A DNA stretch of 64,000 bases from Paramecium sonneborni (lineage: Eukaryota > Ciliophora > Oligohymenophorea > Peniculida > Parameciidae): contig CAJJDN010000082.1 of assembly GCA_905182985.1 (NCBI GenBank), forward strand, positions 370,914 through 434,913. The letters run 5' to 3'. Below the pieces are notes generated by a model. That model saw only the letters and a program-made list of their open reading frames with translations, searched no databases and had not been told where the DNA came from. Shown one piece after another: positions 36,190 to 47,205 of the stretch. Numbering within the stretch: the stretch's first letter is position 1; each line of letters opens with the position of its first letter. The translations under genes were made by a program, and so were the position numbers.

Positions 36190-36445
36190 TCAAGGATCTA
36201 AGTAGCATTTTGTATTTTTGCATTCTTTATTTACTCCAGCGCATAGTTTCTAACACCTCTCTTGAGTGAGTAACGATTATCGCAATTATGTTTATGCACA
36301 TGAGTAAATGCATCCATTTACTTGTTTATCACATTTTGCCTAACACTCAGTCACCTTAGTTACAACACCTTTTATATTCAAATTTTATACCAAAAGCTCC
36401 TTGTGCAAGTAACACTAAAAATATGAAAATTAACTTTATATTCAT
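36190..36445 (-). CDS. Small secreted cysteine-rich protein (77 aa)
   Basis: One intron (36369-36390). The signal peptide MNIKLIFIFLVLLAQGAFG is followed by a ~58-aa mature part with eight Cys in two similar blocks: ECQAKCDKQVNGCIYSC and RCQKLCAGVNKECKNTKC, that is C-x3-C-x6-C-x3/4-C twice. This suggests two helical hairpins held by disulfides. It could be a secreted signalling peptide or an extracellular-matrix piece; no family recognised. The start codon is 28 bp from the divergent start of the RRS1-like gene. Confidence 0.62.
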
Positions 36446-36473
36446 TTTATTTATTATTTATTTAAGTCCTAAA

Positions 36474-37006
36474 ATGACCTCAAATATTAACACATTATTT
36501 GATAAACCTAAACTTACTTTAACTGCTTTAGATTCAATAGAACAATATGATTTTGATATTATAGCAGATAAAGTTTCAGAATAACTTAAATATGTGTCTT
36601 AAAGATTAATTGAGGGTAAATAAGAAACAGATCTTCCTTACGATAAAGAAAATATTATTTTACCTAGATAGCAGACATATATTTAGAAAGTTAAGGATAG
36701 TAAATTTGCTAAAAAGAAAAAAAAGTATATTGTCCATAATTTAAAATTATTAGTCGAATGGTTTGGGATGAAAATAAAAAGGATTGGGCTTTGAGAAAAT
36801 TAAAAAAGAGAGATTCTATAATTCCCCCTATTATTGAAGCTACCAAGTCTGATGCTTATGAAGTATAAAACTATATTAAATATTAGGATGTCTTTAGGAA
36901 AAAAGAAATCGAACATGAACTTAAGAAATCAAAGAAACAATTAAGATAAGTGTAAAAAGATAAACAAAAATAGAAGAAACTTTAGACCATTAAGAAATAA
37001 CTCTGA
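36474..37006 (+). CDS. RRS1-like ribosome biogenesis protein
   Basis: 167 aa, one intron (36725-36753). The layout matches RRS1, a 60S assembly factor that helps bring in the 5S RNP. It has an N-terminal helical part (LTLTALDSIEQYDFDI), then ILPRQQTYIQKVKDSKFAKKKK followed by NRMVWDENKKDW, corresponding to LPR...FAxxKGI..KKK..VWDE in the family. The end is Lys/Gln-rich (KKSKKQLRQVQKDKQKQKK), as expected for a nucleolar protein. Residues are changed in places (no clear RYGYKRA block), so I hold the name at moderate confidence. Confidence 0.62.
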
Positions 37007-37294
37007 TTGTTTATAATATATCGAAACCCTCAAATTAATCATTTAAGAATTATATTTTAAGAGAAAAACTACTAGATCTGTATATAATTTTAAATAATTA
37101 TATGAAAATATAATTCCATATTTTTGCTGTTTAATTAAATTCACAAAATAACTATGATTCATAGTAATTATTGTTTAAATAAAAAGAATATAGTTTTTAA
37201 TGAGACTTCATGAATTCTTGCTTTATATAATTATTTTTTATTTATAAGGTGTAATGAGAAGTTGTTTAAGATTAATTATAATTATAATTTCTTA

Positions 37295-37579
37295 ATGCTT
37301 AGCGTTATAGGAACCTTTTTTTGTTTGCTCTGTGGATCACGCAAAGAACGAAAACTGTTGATGCTAACAATTCAAGACTAAAATAATAGAACGTATTATA
37401 TTAAAGCTAAGCCCAATATGAAAATTGAAGAAGTAAAATCCAAATGTGGTATTGAATCAGAGAGATCTTCACTATTTCTCGAAAAAAAATTGCTTGATAA
37501 TGATGCAGAGTTAAATTAGTATGAAATAAATACAGATACTTATTTAACTTTATTATTACATGAAGAAATCGAGACATGA
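37295..37579 (+). CDS. Ubiquitin-like fold protein with hydrophobic N-terminus (94 aa)
   Basis: Residues ~25-94 align by pattern with ubiquitin: LTIQDQNNRTYYIKAKPN (hairpin), MKIEEVKSKCGIE (helix), SLFLEKKLLDNDAELNQY (the IFAGKQLEDGRTLSDY region) and LTLLL. The family's C-terminal di-glycine is missing, so it should not be conjugated. The front MLSVIGTFFCLLCGSRKERK is a short hydrophobic, Cys-containing stretch then a basic one, like a membrane anchor. An alternative start at 37253 in another frame, joined by a 20-nt intron, would give a signal peptide but lose strand 1, so I prefer 37295. Confidence 0.6.
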
Positions 37580-37625
37580 AATCAGTTATTTTCATTTTTT
37601 TATAAACATTTATTAATATTTTATT

Positions 37626-38105
37626 ATGAGTAAAAATAATAACAATAATGCTCTGAGATCACAAACTCCATTTATGAGTGAAAATCATCCACTAAATCCT
37701 TATGGTAATAACTTTATTGACCACCCCTATGAATCAAAAATATTTTATAAATTTAATTCTGTCAAACAATATGTTCATTTGGAAGAGGAGGATTAATTTA
37801 GAATTTCTAAATATTCAGCCTATTTTGCTTTTGGTCTAGGAGGGACATTATTAGGGACTATTGGAGTTTTTTAATTACTTTTAAAATATGTTTTTAAACC
37901 TTCATATACTAATACTTTTGAACATCTCAATTAATATAAGCATTTATATCTAGGATTATTTGTTGCTTCAAGTGTTACATTTATGTATACTTATTTAACA
38001 ACTTTGTACATTAATAATGTATCAAGACCCTTACTCTATAAATATTTAGATGAAGCAAAAAAAAATGGGTTCTAAGATTATGAAATTAGTTTCAAATAAT
38101 AATGA
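37626..38105 (+). CDS. Two-pass membrane protein (159 aa), unknown
   Basis: A single exon. The polar N-terminus (SKNNNNNALRSQTPFMSENHPLNPYGNN) is followed by two hydrophobic helices: YFAFGLGGTLLGTIGVF and LYLGLFVASSVTFMYTYLTTLYI, then a short charged end. The glycine-rich first helix suggests tight packing with a partner. It follows the ubiquitin-like gene by 46 bp. No family recognised. Confidence 0.6.
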
Positions 38106-38332
38106 TAGAGTTCTATTTATGTGTTTATTAGACAAATTCATAAAATATAATATATTAGCTCCTTGTACATGATATTTAGAAAATTAATTATTTTACTGCT
38201 ATTTTCAAAAAGTGCAGTATTTCTATATTCTGAATTTTATACTGGTATTAGGAGCTATTTTCCAAACTAGTTTATATATTATATTAAAATTTTATAAATG
38301 AAAATATATTTCAATTAAATACTTAATAATAA

Positions 38333-38734
38333 ATGGGCATATGTAAATCTAAACCCTCAAAAAACTCTTAACCTTAATTTTAATCCTCTCCTACAGTCTG
38401 CATAACTCCAATCATAAATCAAAAAAATAAAAATAAAAAGCAAAACCAAAAACCAAAAAAAATTACATTTTATGAAGAAGTAATTATACAAAAAGAAGAG
38501 CTATCAAATCAAAAAAGCTATTCTCCTCCACCAAAGCTTTGTTTTTGTAGTAGCAATTAAAGTTCTAATAAAGATTTTTTATTGGGATTGATGAGGATAC
38601 CAAAAGAAAGATAGAATTAAGTAGCCTAAGCAATATAAAGCAAGCAAACGCTGTTTGGGAAAACACTAAGATTTTCAAATTCAACGAAAAAAGGACAAAG
38701 AGATGGATTTAAGGATTCACCATTAAGATAATGA
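38333..38734 (+). CDS. MG-x-C protein (133 aa), likely N-acylated
   Basis: Starts MGICKSKPSKNS: Gly2, Cys4, Ser6 then basic residues, the same lipid-anchor signature as four other genes in this window. The rest is low-complexity, Lys/Gln/Ser-rich and probably disordered, with a Cys pair (PKLCFCSSN) and a short conserved-looking stretch LLGLMRIPKERQ. No introns. It lacks the NPIL-x-RRLK motif of the two small paralogues near 15-17 kb. Function unknown; a membrane-tethered scaffold is a guess. Confidence 0.6.
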
Positions 38735-39017
38735 AATTAATGTAATAAACATTGTTATTCTAATTGTATCGATCAAAATTATGGTATTCTATTACAATAT
38801 TTTTCGAATATAATTAAAATATTTCCTCCATACTGAAAAAAATAAAATTTAAGTTGTTGATTTTTAAAAAGAAAAGACATTAAATTTTTTAAATTTATAG
38901 AAGCTATAACAAAAAGTAAACATCCTTTATAATTTGTAACTTAAAAAGATAATATTTTTCTATTGATAATGTATGTTTTTAAATGTTTTAATTATATACT
39001 ATATTAAGATTATTTGA

Positions 39018-40848
39018 TCAAGAAAGACTTGTCAGCTGTTCGACAATAATAGTTTTTTGTAACTTACTTGGTTGAGCCTCTTAAAGACTATATTACATTC
39101 CTTCGTTATCTGATCCTCTTAATCTTATTTAATTTGATATTAATTTTTAATAGTTGGATTAAGTTGATGCTTCTTCATTTTATTTCTATTTTGTATTTTA
39201 TGACTAAATTAATAGATAAAAACTTTTACATGTGCCTTTTTTCTCTTAGTCTTATTCTTCTTCTCTTTAATATTATTTTCTACAATTACTTTATTCAAAG
39301 AATCATGTAAGTTTTGCATAGCATGTTGTTTTTCGATTCTTGAACATATTCTTTCGCTCATTTGCTGCCAATTAGTGGTAAAAGTTAAAATTAAATATAA
39401 AATAGCCAAAAGTGCATTAACAAGGCTAAAAGATAGCCAGATTCCATAAACTTTTAATCCTAAACCAAAACCACAAGCAAAATATAAAAATAATGGTATT
39501 CCTATTAAATAATACACCAAAAGTGTAGAGTAAGTTACAAAATCTTTTCGATCAATTCCTTTAAGAATTCCAGTTAATGTCCCTTGTAGACCATCAATAA
39601 CAAAAAAACCAAAAACAAAAATAGGATATACTTCTAACATTATGTCATTTATTTCTTATCTTCCTGCTGAATAAAAATTACACCAAATTTCTTTTATGAA
39701 AGTTAACCCAACCATAAAAATAGTGGTGAATCCGACAAATAAGACAACACCAACCAATGAATATCTTTTGGCTCTTTATAAATTTCTAGCACCCATTTCA
39801 TTTCCAACAAAAGTCATAAGAGCGAGTGATAATGACATAGGAAATCTATAATAAAATGTTGAAGTATTTGATAAAGCCATTTAGGCATTTAATTCATCAG
39901 ATCCAAATCCAACAGCAATAAAGGTAAGTAAAAAAAAAACAAAAAAATCAGCATATATATGTGCAATTATTGGAAATGACTCTTTTAAAAAGCTTTTAAA
40001 AATATTCTTTTATCTCTTAAATGAAAATTTAAATCTGTAATTTGAAAATACTTATCTTCGATATCTGGTACAAATGATTAAAAAAATACAAAGAATAAAA
40101 TTAAGAACTTCAGTGCATATGATGGCTAAACCTGCTCCTGGTATTCCTCCACCAATATCCAGATAATTAATGAATAACTCACACCAGAATAGATGAATAA
40201 TGGCTGTAAATAATTAAATATACATGAAGACAGCGAAGATCTAATATTCAAAAAGAAATGCTATACTTTATTTGAAATCATGAAACTTTTGATGCATTCA
40301 TATAGAATGGCAAAGAGAGTTGAAGGGAGTAAATAGTATAGATAAATTTATGAGGCGTCTGATGTAGCTTCCCTATCTTTTTCATTTATTGTCAAAGCAA
40401 TGATAGGTTTAATCAGGATCAGAATTGCTATTAATTTCTTAAGAAAGTACCTGAGAAGGGGATAAAGTATAACAAATGTATGAGAATAGTTAATGTAAAA
40501 TATGTTTATGCTAGTTTTGGTTTGTTTGCTCCTAAGGCTTGAGCAGAATGAACATTAAGAGATTGATTGGTTCCTATGAGAATTAGATGAAGGATTACCA
40601 AAAGCCATAGGAATCAATAACACGTTTACAATAGTATAGGCAAATCCTAATCCTGAGACAGAACATGGCTCATTATGTTATGCTATATAATGTAAACTAA
40701 TCCCAAAAACCACATCTAGACATACATATCCAATAACAGTGTAAAAGGTTGAGAACAATAAGTCTGTAAAGACATTAGTGGGATTGCGGGTAGGAGCTTG
40801 ATTTGGATTATCTTTGCTGATGATTGAAGATCCGTGAGGTTGGCTCAT
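39018..40848 (-). CDS. MATE-family multidrug/cation antiporter
   Basis: 576 aa after four introns (40574-40598, 40428-40450, 40241-40266, 39204-39229). Twelve hydrophobic segments are seen. MATE hallmarks: VFGISLHYIAQHNE, GTNQSLNVHSAQALGANKP, LDIGGGIPGAGLAIICTEVLNF, MSLSLALMTFVGNEMGARN and FFVIDGLQGTLTGILKGIDRK. MATE proteins export organic cations in exchange for H+ or Na+ across plasma or vacuolar membranes. The last intron is chosen because it leads to an acidic tail ending EQLTSLS; unspliced, the tail would be 12 residues shorter and basic. The start codon is 52 bp from the divergent kinase. Confidence 0.9.
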
Positions 40849-40900
40849 TTTTAATTAAAATGTAAAGACCTTAAAAATAAATAAATAATTTAAAACTTTA

Positions 40901-42181
40901 ATGATAGAAATCATGTTATCACCAAAAATTTTGTAGTCATCGAATAAATCCTCTCCCAAAAAAATCATAAATGATTTTGAATATCATTTAAAAGATTGCC
41001 TAGGTTAAGGGGAGTACAGTTCTGTATTTAAAGGCCTAGACAGAAGATCTGGATAAGAGGTAGCAATAAAGGTAACTAAGCTTATCATTATACAAATTAG
41101 GTTATTGAGAATTCGAGATTGAATTCTAATTTCTCAAGACAAATGTTGAGCAATGAAATCGAATCATTAAAAAAGCTCAATTCTCCTTACATCTTGTAAT
41201 ATCTCAACTACATTTACACTCCTAATAATCAGTATATCATAACTGAATACTGCAATGAGGGAGAATTGCGATTTGTCAAGAATCGATCAGATTAACAATT
41301 GTTAAGGATTTTCCATTAATTACTGTAGGCATTAAAAGAACTAAAAAGCAAGAGTAACTATTATTTAAAATCAATAGATATCATTCATAGAGACATCAAA
41401 CCTCCAAATATTATGATGCATAATTCTGTATCTAAACTTGCTGATTTTGGTTTTAGTGTTAATATGAATTCTTTGGAGTTATAAAAATCATCATTTGGTA
41501 CACCCCTTTACATGGCACCCGAATCATTACTTAATGATATGTACAGCTTTTAGTCTGATGTCTGGTCTGTTGGAATTACTATGTATGAACTCATTTATGG
41601 AAATATTCCCTTCTATCATGAAAAAGAATCAGAATTAAAAAAGATTATACAAAATTATGTCAATAATCCTATCTTAAGAATTCCATAATCAATATTCATT
41701 CCTTTACTTTAAGGCATGCTTGATCCAAATCCTAAAACTAGATTTACTGTCGAAAAATTATTATCGATGATTTCAACCGATTAAAATACTTAAAATATTT
41801 CCTACTCATAATTCAACTTTTTAAGCACTCTAGCCTAAAATTTATAAAATTTTGAGATAAAGGTTGATGATGTGTGTATTCGTTGGGCAATTTTGAGGAT
41901 TCTTTCAACCAAATTCAAAATGAACGCTAATACTCAATCTTAAATTAATTAATCGATTAACTCTATTCAAAATTCAACTAATTTCAATATGATTAGAGAA
42001 TAAAAAATGATAGATCTAAAAAATTCAAAGTCAGATACATGTAATATTTTGAATGTATAATTTAGAATTTGTTCATACTCTTCGATAAATTTTGTAACAA
42101 AAAGTTCATTGTTAGCAATATAAACCAATTGTATAGGATTTACTCCAATGCGATGCAATTTTATTTCACTTATTTTAATGA
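40901..42181 (+). CDS. ULK/Atg1-type serine/threonine kinase
   Basis: 400 aa, introns 41072-41100, 41354-41377 (24 nt, stop-free, giving LKSKNIIHRDIKPPNIM) and 42041-42065. Kinase motifs: LGQGEYSSVFKG, VAIKVIE, HRDIKPPNIM, ADFGFSV, FGTPLYMAPES, DVWSVGITMYELIYG. The ADFGFS plus GTPLYMAPE pair is typical of the Unc-51-like group expanded in ciliates. The C-terminal ~110 residues are Gln/Asn/Ser-rich and end in a helical piece (FVHTLRQILQQKVHCQQY). A second in-frame ATG at 40913 is an alternative start. Confidence 0.87.
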
Positions 42182-42370
42182 GACTGATTATTTTATTTTA
42201 TTCATGTTTTCATTATATTAAAAAATACAATACTGTAATAATCAACTATTTAAAATAACTGAATTGATTTTTTGTATTTCATATTTTAATAAAATTGTAT
42301 AATTAGTAGCGAATTTTAGAGAGTTAACATTATAACTATCAGAAGAACATCTTATATAATTAAAAATATA

Positions 42371-43197
42371 TCAATTTTTGAGGGTTAATTTAAGTTTAAG
42401 ATAGCCAGTTAGTTAATAATCTAAAATAGGCACTTTTAAATTCAAAATATCTTCTGGAATAAGTTCACAATCAAATTTCTGTAAATTATTTAGTGGTGAT
42501 GGTTAAGATTCATCTTCTTCTTATATAATTTGGGGGGATAAAAGTGAAATTTTAGGATTTGAAACAATAGAAATTAAGCTGGAAGAACCTTGAGGTTGCG
42601 ATGTTTCTTAGAGCCTAGATGGATTTAAAATATTTAAATCTGATTTAGATTTAATAGTTTTGGTTGATTCTGCAATAATGCTCTCAGTCTTGTTAATAGG
42701 TTTGGTTTTGGAAGTTTGTTTTGAGTTTGATTTCTTAACTTAATTAGATTCAAGAGAAAGCAAATTACTGTGTTATTAAATACTAACTTTAGATTTGGAT
42801 GTGATATTAGATCTATTTGTCTTGTCATCACTCATTTAGGTTTTACAAATTTATTCATTCTTTTAGGAAGTATTGGATTTAGATGTAGCAGTAACTTGAG
42901 ACTTAGTTTTATTTTCTTGAGGGATTTTGGCTTCTATAATACCACATTTATATTGTTCTAATGAAGAGAGGATAGATGGTTAGTGTCTATGAATGGAAGC
43001 ATTAAATAGAATCTGAATTAAAAATGAATGGGTATACGTTTTCTAAATCCTTACCCTTAAAGGTTTAGAGAGAGAACCTTCCTCCAGGGTGATCATCTAC
43101 AAAATGTGTTAGATCATAGACATTGTTACGATATGCAAACAGAAATCTTATTCAAAACTGGATACTACCTATCAGATTTGGAACTTTCTTATTGCAT
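42371..43197 (-). CDS. Cytochrome b5-like heme-binding protein with long Ser/Lys-rich tail
   Basis: 259 aa; introns 43147-43168 and 43013-43037. Residues ~14-80 form a cytochrome b5 domain: NNVYDLTHFVDDHPGGRFSL, with HPGG carrying the first heme-ligand His, then GKDLENILFNASIHRH with the second. The other 170 residues are a Ser/Thr/Lys/Asn-rich linker and an acidic stretch (QEEDESQPSP) before a folded-looking end (CELIPEDILNLKVPILDYQ). There is no membrane helix, unlike ER cytochrome b5, and no flavin or desaturase domain, so the electron partner is unknown. Its start faces copine, 135 bp away. Confidence 0.82.
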
Positions 43198-43332
43198 CTA
43201 GGCTATTGAAGAGTACTTTTTTAACATAAAATATAAAATTAATAATAATCTCTTTGATTTAGCTTTTTTTTGTGATATTTTGATAAATTTATTTAGCATT
43301 TTTTTGTGTTTTGTAATAATTAATATTTAATA

Positions 43333-45629
43333 ATGAATGACTTATATGGAAGAAGTGCAAGCATCATGGAATCTTAATAAAAATTAGAATTGTTTTTAAG
43401 TTGTCGTGGATTAGCTAATATGGATACATTTTCAAAAAGTGATCCCTTTGTAATAATGTATGTGAAAAGAAACAACTAATGGTCTGAAATTGGAAGAACA
43501 GAAATCATTCAAGATAATTTAAATCCAAACTTTGCAAAAACATTTATCATTGAATATTACTTTGAATGCTAATAGCCATTAAAGTTTGTATGTAATGATG
43601 ATGATGGAAATGGAAAATTCGATGTATATTCATTATTTAAGAATTTTAGTTTATTGGAAGTGCTGAAACTACTTTAGCCAATATAGCTGGAGCAAGGGAT
43701 TAGTTAGTTATGCTAAATTTAACCAATGGATAAAAGAAAAATGGAGTTTTGGTTATAAGAGCAGATTAGGTGAGAATGATAAATGATAAAATAATCATGT
43801 AATTAAGTAAATTCTTATCATATTAACAATAGGTGCAAATAATATTCCTAATACAAGGTTTTTACCTTGGCATTCAACATCCCCCTTTTTCAGACTTTAT
43901 AGAACTAGAAAGGACACTAATTAATAACTTTTAGTCTATGAAAGTGAACCTATTAAAAGCAATTTAAAACCTTAATGGAAGAGAGTGGATATTCAATCTT
44001 AAAAATTATGCAATGGGGATTATCATATGCCAATAAGAGTTGAAATTTGGGATTATAGAACTTCAGGTAATCATGAACATATTTGTTCAACTGAATTTTC
44101 AGTAAATGAACTAAATGGGTAATAATAAGCTAAGAAAATACTATAAGATAAAAATAAAAAATAATCTGGGTTTCTAATTTTCAATGAAGTAATTTATATT
44201 AATAATAAATTATATTATAGTTCAAATTAATTGAAAAACCAAGTTTCATGGATTATTTGTAGAGTGGAACATAAATAAATTTAGTAGCTGCAATTGATTT
44301 CACAGCCTCAAATTAATCACCAAAGAATCCAAGTTCTCTACATTATATTGATGACTCATATCATAGACTAAATTAATATCAATAAGCATTATTGGCTGTA
44401 GGAGAAATATTATTGAATTATGATCATGATAAAAAGGTTCCAATATTTGGTTTTGGATGTAAACCAAGATTGCATAATTTGAATAGTACTTAAACACTAC
44501 ATTGTTTCCCATTAAATGGTAATCCTTAAGATCCAGAAGTATATCAGATGGATGGAATTATGCAAGCGTATAATTATGCAGTTAGGAATGTGTAATTCGA
44601 TGGTCCAACCTATTTTAATCCAATTATTTAAGAATCAATGAAAATTGCCTAAGCATGTAAAGATATGGCTAGCAGTACATATTTTGTATTATTTATATTA
44701 ACTGATGGAGAAATTCATGATATGAAAGTATTAATATCTTATATATTATAGTAAACTATTGATTCTATTGTAGCATCATCACATTTACCATTATCAATTA
44801 TTATTGTTGGAGTTGGAGATGCAGATTTCACTAATATGTCTATATTGGATGATGATGACGGTAATCTCCATGATTCTTTTGGTAGAAGAACTCAAAGAGA
44901 TTTAGTCTAATTTGTTCCTTTTAATCAATTTAAAAGTAATCCAGAATTATTGGCTAAAAATGTTTTACAAGAATTACCAGATTAATTAGTTGATTACATG
45001 CTTTTGATTGGTAAAAAGCCTGGACCCAAAAATTGTATTAAATTAATAATAATTATTATTTAGTCATTAACTTAGGATAATTTGATATTAATTAATATTC
45101 ATAATAGTATGGAATTCAATAGTAATAATAGATCATGTAACCTACTTAGCCATTATAATAATAATCAGTACCTTAGATACCTTAATAGTCATTTTAAAAC
45201 ATACCTCCCCCATCATAATATTAATAACCTCCCCCATTTGTTTAATAATAATAAGGATACCCTCCACAACCTTAATAATTTAATTAATTTCCTGCTTAAT
45301 AACCACCAGTTTATCCGTCATAATAGCCATAAGTCTATCCCCAACAATAATAAATTTATTAACCTCCTAATTATTAGTAATAACAATAAGTTTATCCTCC
45401 TTAATAAACTGCTTTCTAAAACAAATTTGTTTAAGGCCTTGCAAATACTAATTTTTTAGGATAACATATTAATGATGCTTAATAATAGTAAATGAATCAA
45501 TAATTACCTTAATTCTAATATCCACCTTAAGAGGATAATAATCAGATTGGTATGCAACCCTAACCAAACTTATATTAATAACCGAAACAGCCTCCTCCTT
45601 ATGTACCTGACAATCCTTATGGATTATGA
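43333..45629 (+). CDS. Copine with Gln/Pro-rich tail
   Basis: 719 aa, introns 43624-43649, 43807-43832, 44189-44220, 44728-44751, 45035-45063. Two C2 domains (residues ~15-130, with [15 protein letters not shown] FSKSDPF; and ~150-290, [19 protein letters not shown]) are followed by the copine vWA-like domain: [72 protein letters not shown]. Copines bind membranes in a calcium-dependent way. The last ~200 residues are almost only Gln, Pro, Tyr and Asn (QQPQVYPQQQQIYQPP), with most Gln written as TAA/TAG. Confidence 0.94.
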
Positions 45630-45657
45630 TAAATTTATTATATATTAAACATTATTA

Positions 45658-47048
45658 ATGATTTCGTTTGATCGAATTCTTGAAACCAAAATTGGCACAG
45701 GATTTTACCAATTTAAAACACTCTTTATAATTGGTTTGGTCGAATTTTGCGATGGCATTGAATTTACTTTTATGTCTATTTTGATTGCTATTCTCTAAAA
45801 AGAATGGGATTTGAATTAAGCAGAAGTTGCATCTTTAGGATCCTCTTTTCTTTTTGGAGTTGTTTTAGGAAATTTATTATGTGCATTCTCTGCAGATATA
45901 TTAGGCAGAAAAGTTACATTTACAATATTCACAGGTTTGAGTTCGTTTTTAGTTTTTTATACAAGTTTTAGTCATTCATATGGAGAAATGATAGTGCTGA
46001 GACTTTGTTTTGGTTTAGTTTTTGGAACGACATGTCCTTTAGGATATATTTTTATATCGGAAGTCACAGAAGCAAAATATAGAGGCAGATTTTCATTTGG
46101 ATTATCCTTACTTTATATTTTTGGAAAAATTTATTTTGTTTTCCTCTGTTTCTTCTTTTTAGATAGCTATACATCAGGCAATTGGAGAGGTTTAATTAGA
46201 TTTAATGGAATACCTATTACTGCAGCTTTTATATTGTCATTATTTTTCATTAAGGAAACTATAAGATACCATTTAAATAAAGAGGAATATTAAAAGGCCT
46301 TTTAAGAGATTCAAATCATTATTTTAGAGAATAGTAATGGAAATGCTTTATTATCAGATGAAGATGTAAGATATATGTTTTATTAATCTAGAAAAAAGGT
46401 TTATAAGAATGGTCTCAAAAATAAATAAAAGAATAAAAAGAATAAGAATTACACTTATATGGAGTCTTATCAAAGGAATATAGAAAAGAAACTTTACTAT
46501 TTTGGTTAGTGTGCATTCTTACAAATCTATAAAACATGAGTATTTATTTATTGATGCCATTTCTATTTGCAGAAAATAAATCCGGATTCACACCAATGTT
46601 AAATATGTTTATAATTGAATTTTTGTTTGCATTAATCCTCTATTAAATAATTGATAATCCTCATTATGGAGGCAGAATTAAAATTATGGTTTTTTCAGCT
46701 GCTGCTCTTTTTGTTGCAAATGGCCTATTATATGTTTTCAGGAATTCATTTTTATTTGTAGGTTTATTCATAATTAAAATCTCTACAAGAGGGCTTTTTT
46801 TAACCATAGGATTACTCACTTGTGAAACCTATCCTCTGTATTTAAGATCTTAAGGATGTGGTTTAGTTTAGGCAATAGGTAAAATTGGTGCTATTCCATC
46901 ACCTTATTTTTTGTTCCCCTTATTTTTTATAGATCCATACTTACCTTTTGGATTGATGTGTATCTTATCTATTGTTATCTTAACTGTAACTTGTTTTTTC
47001 AACTAAGATAAAACTCTAAGGCACTTAGAAACCTTAAAAGAAGAATGA
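45658..47048 (+). CDS. Major facilitator superfamily transporter
   Basis: 454 aa, one intron (46366-46391). About twelve hydrophobic helices in two halves joined by a charged loop rich in Lys/Gln. Family marks: ADILGRKVTF (motif A between helices 2 and 3), LRLCFGLVFGTTCPLGYIFISEVTEAKYRGR, and in the second half TCETYPLYLRSQGCGLVQAIGKIGAIPSPY, all typical of the sugar/organic-ion (SP/OCT/SV2) branch. The substrate cannot be read from sequence. It starts 28 bp after the copine stop on the same strand. Confidence 0.88.
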
Positions 47049-47205
47049 ATTTTTTATGTTTTTATAATTATAATTTCTTTTGAATTTTCTAAATTATTTA
47101 TGGTTGAAGATAAAAAATTTGTATAATATGCATGATTTAATAATAAATATGTAAGATTTCTCAAATTTCTGAACTAGGTCATTTTCACAAACAAATTTAA
47201 TTAAT

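Noticed and set aside
37253..37360. Alternative signal-peptide start for the ubiquitin-like gene (MRSCLRLIIIIISQ)
   Set aside because: It needs a 20-nt intron and would delete the first beta strand (LTIQDQ) of the ubiquitin-like fold.
45082..45459. 125-codon plus-strand frame rich in Asn/His/Leu inside the copine region
   Set aside because: It is the wrong frame of the copine Gln/Pro tail, which is open and continuous in the true frame to 45629.
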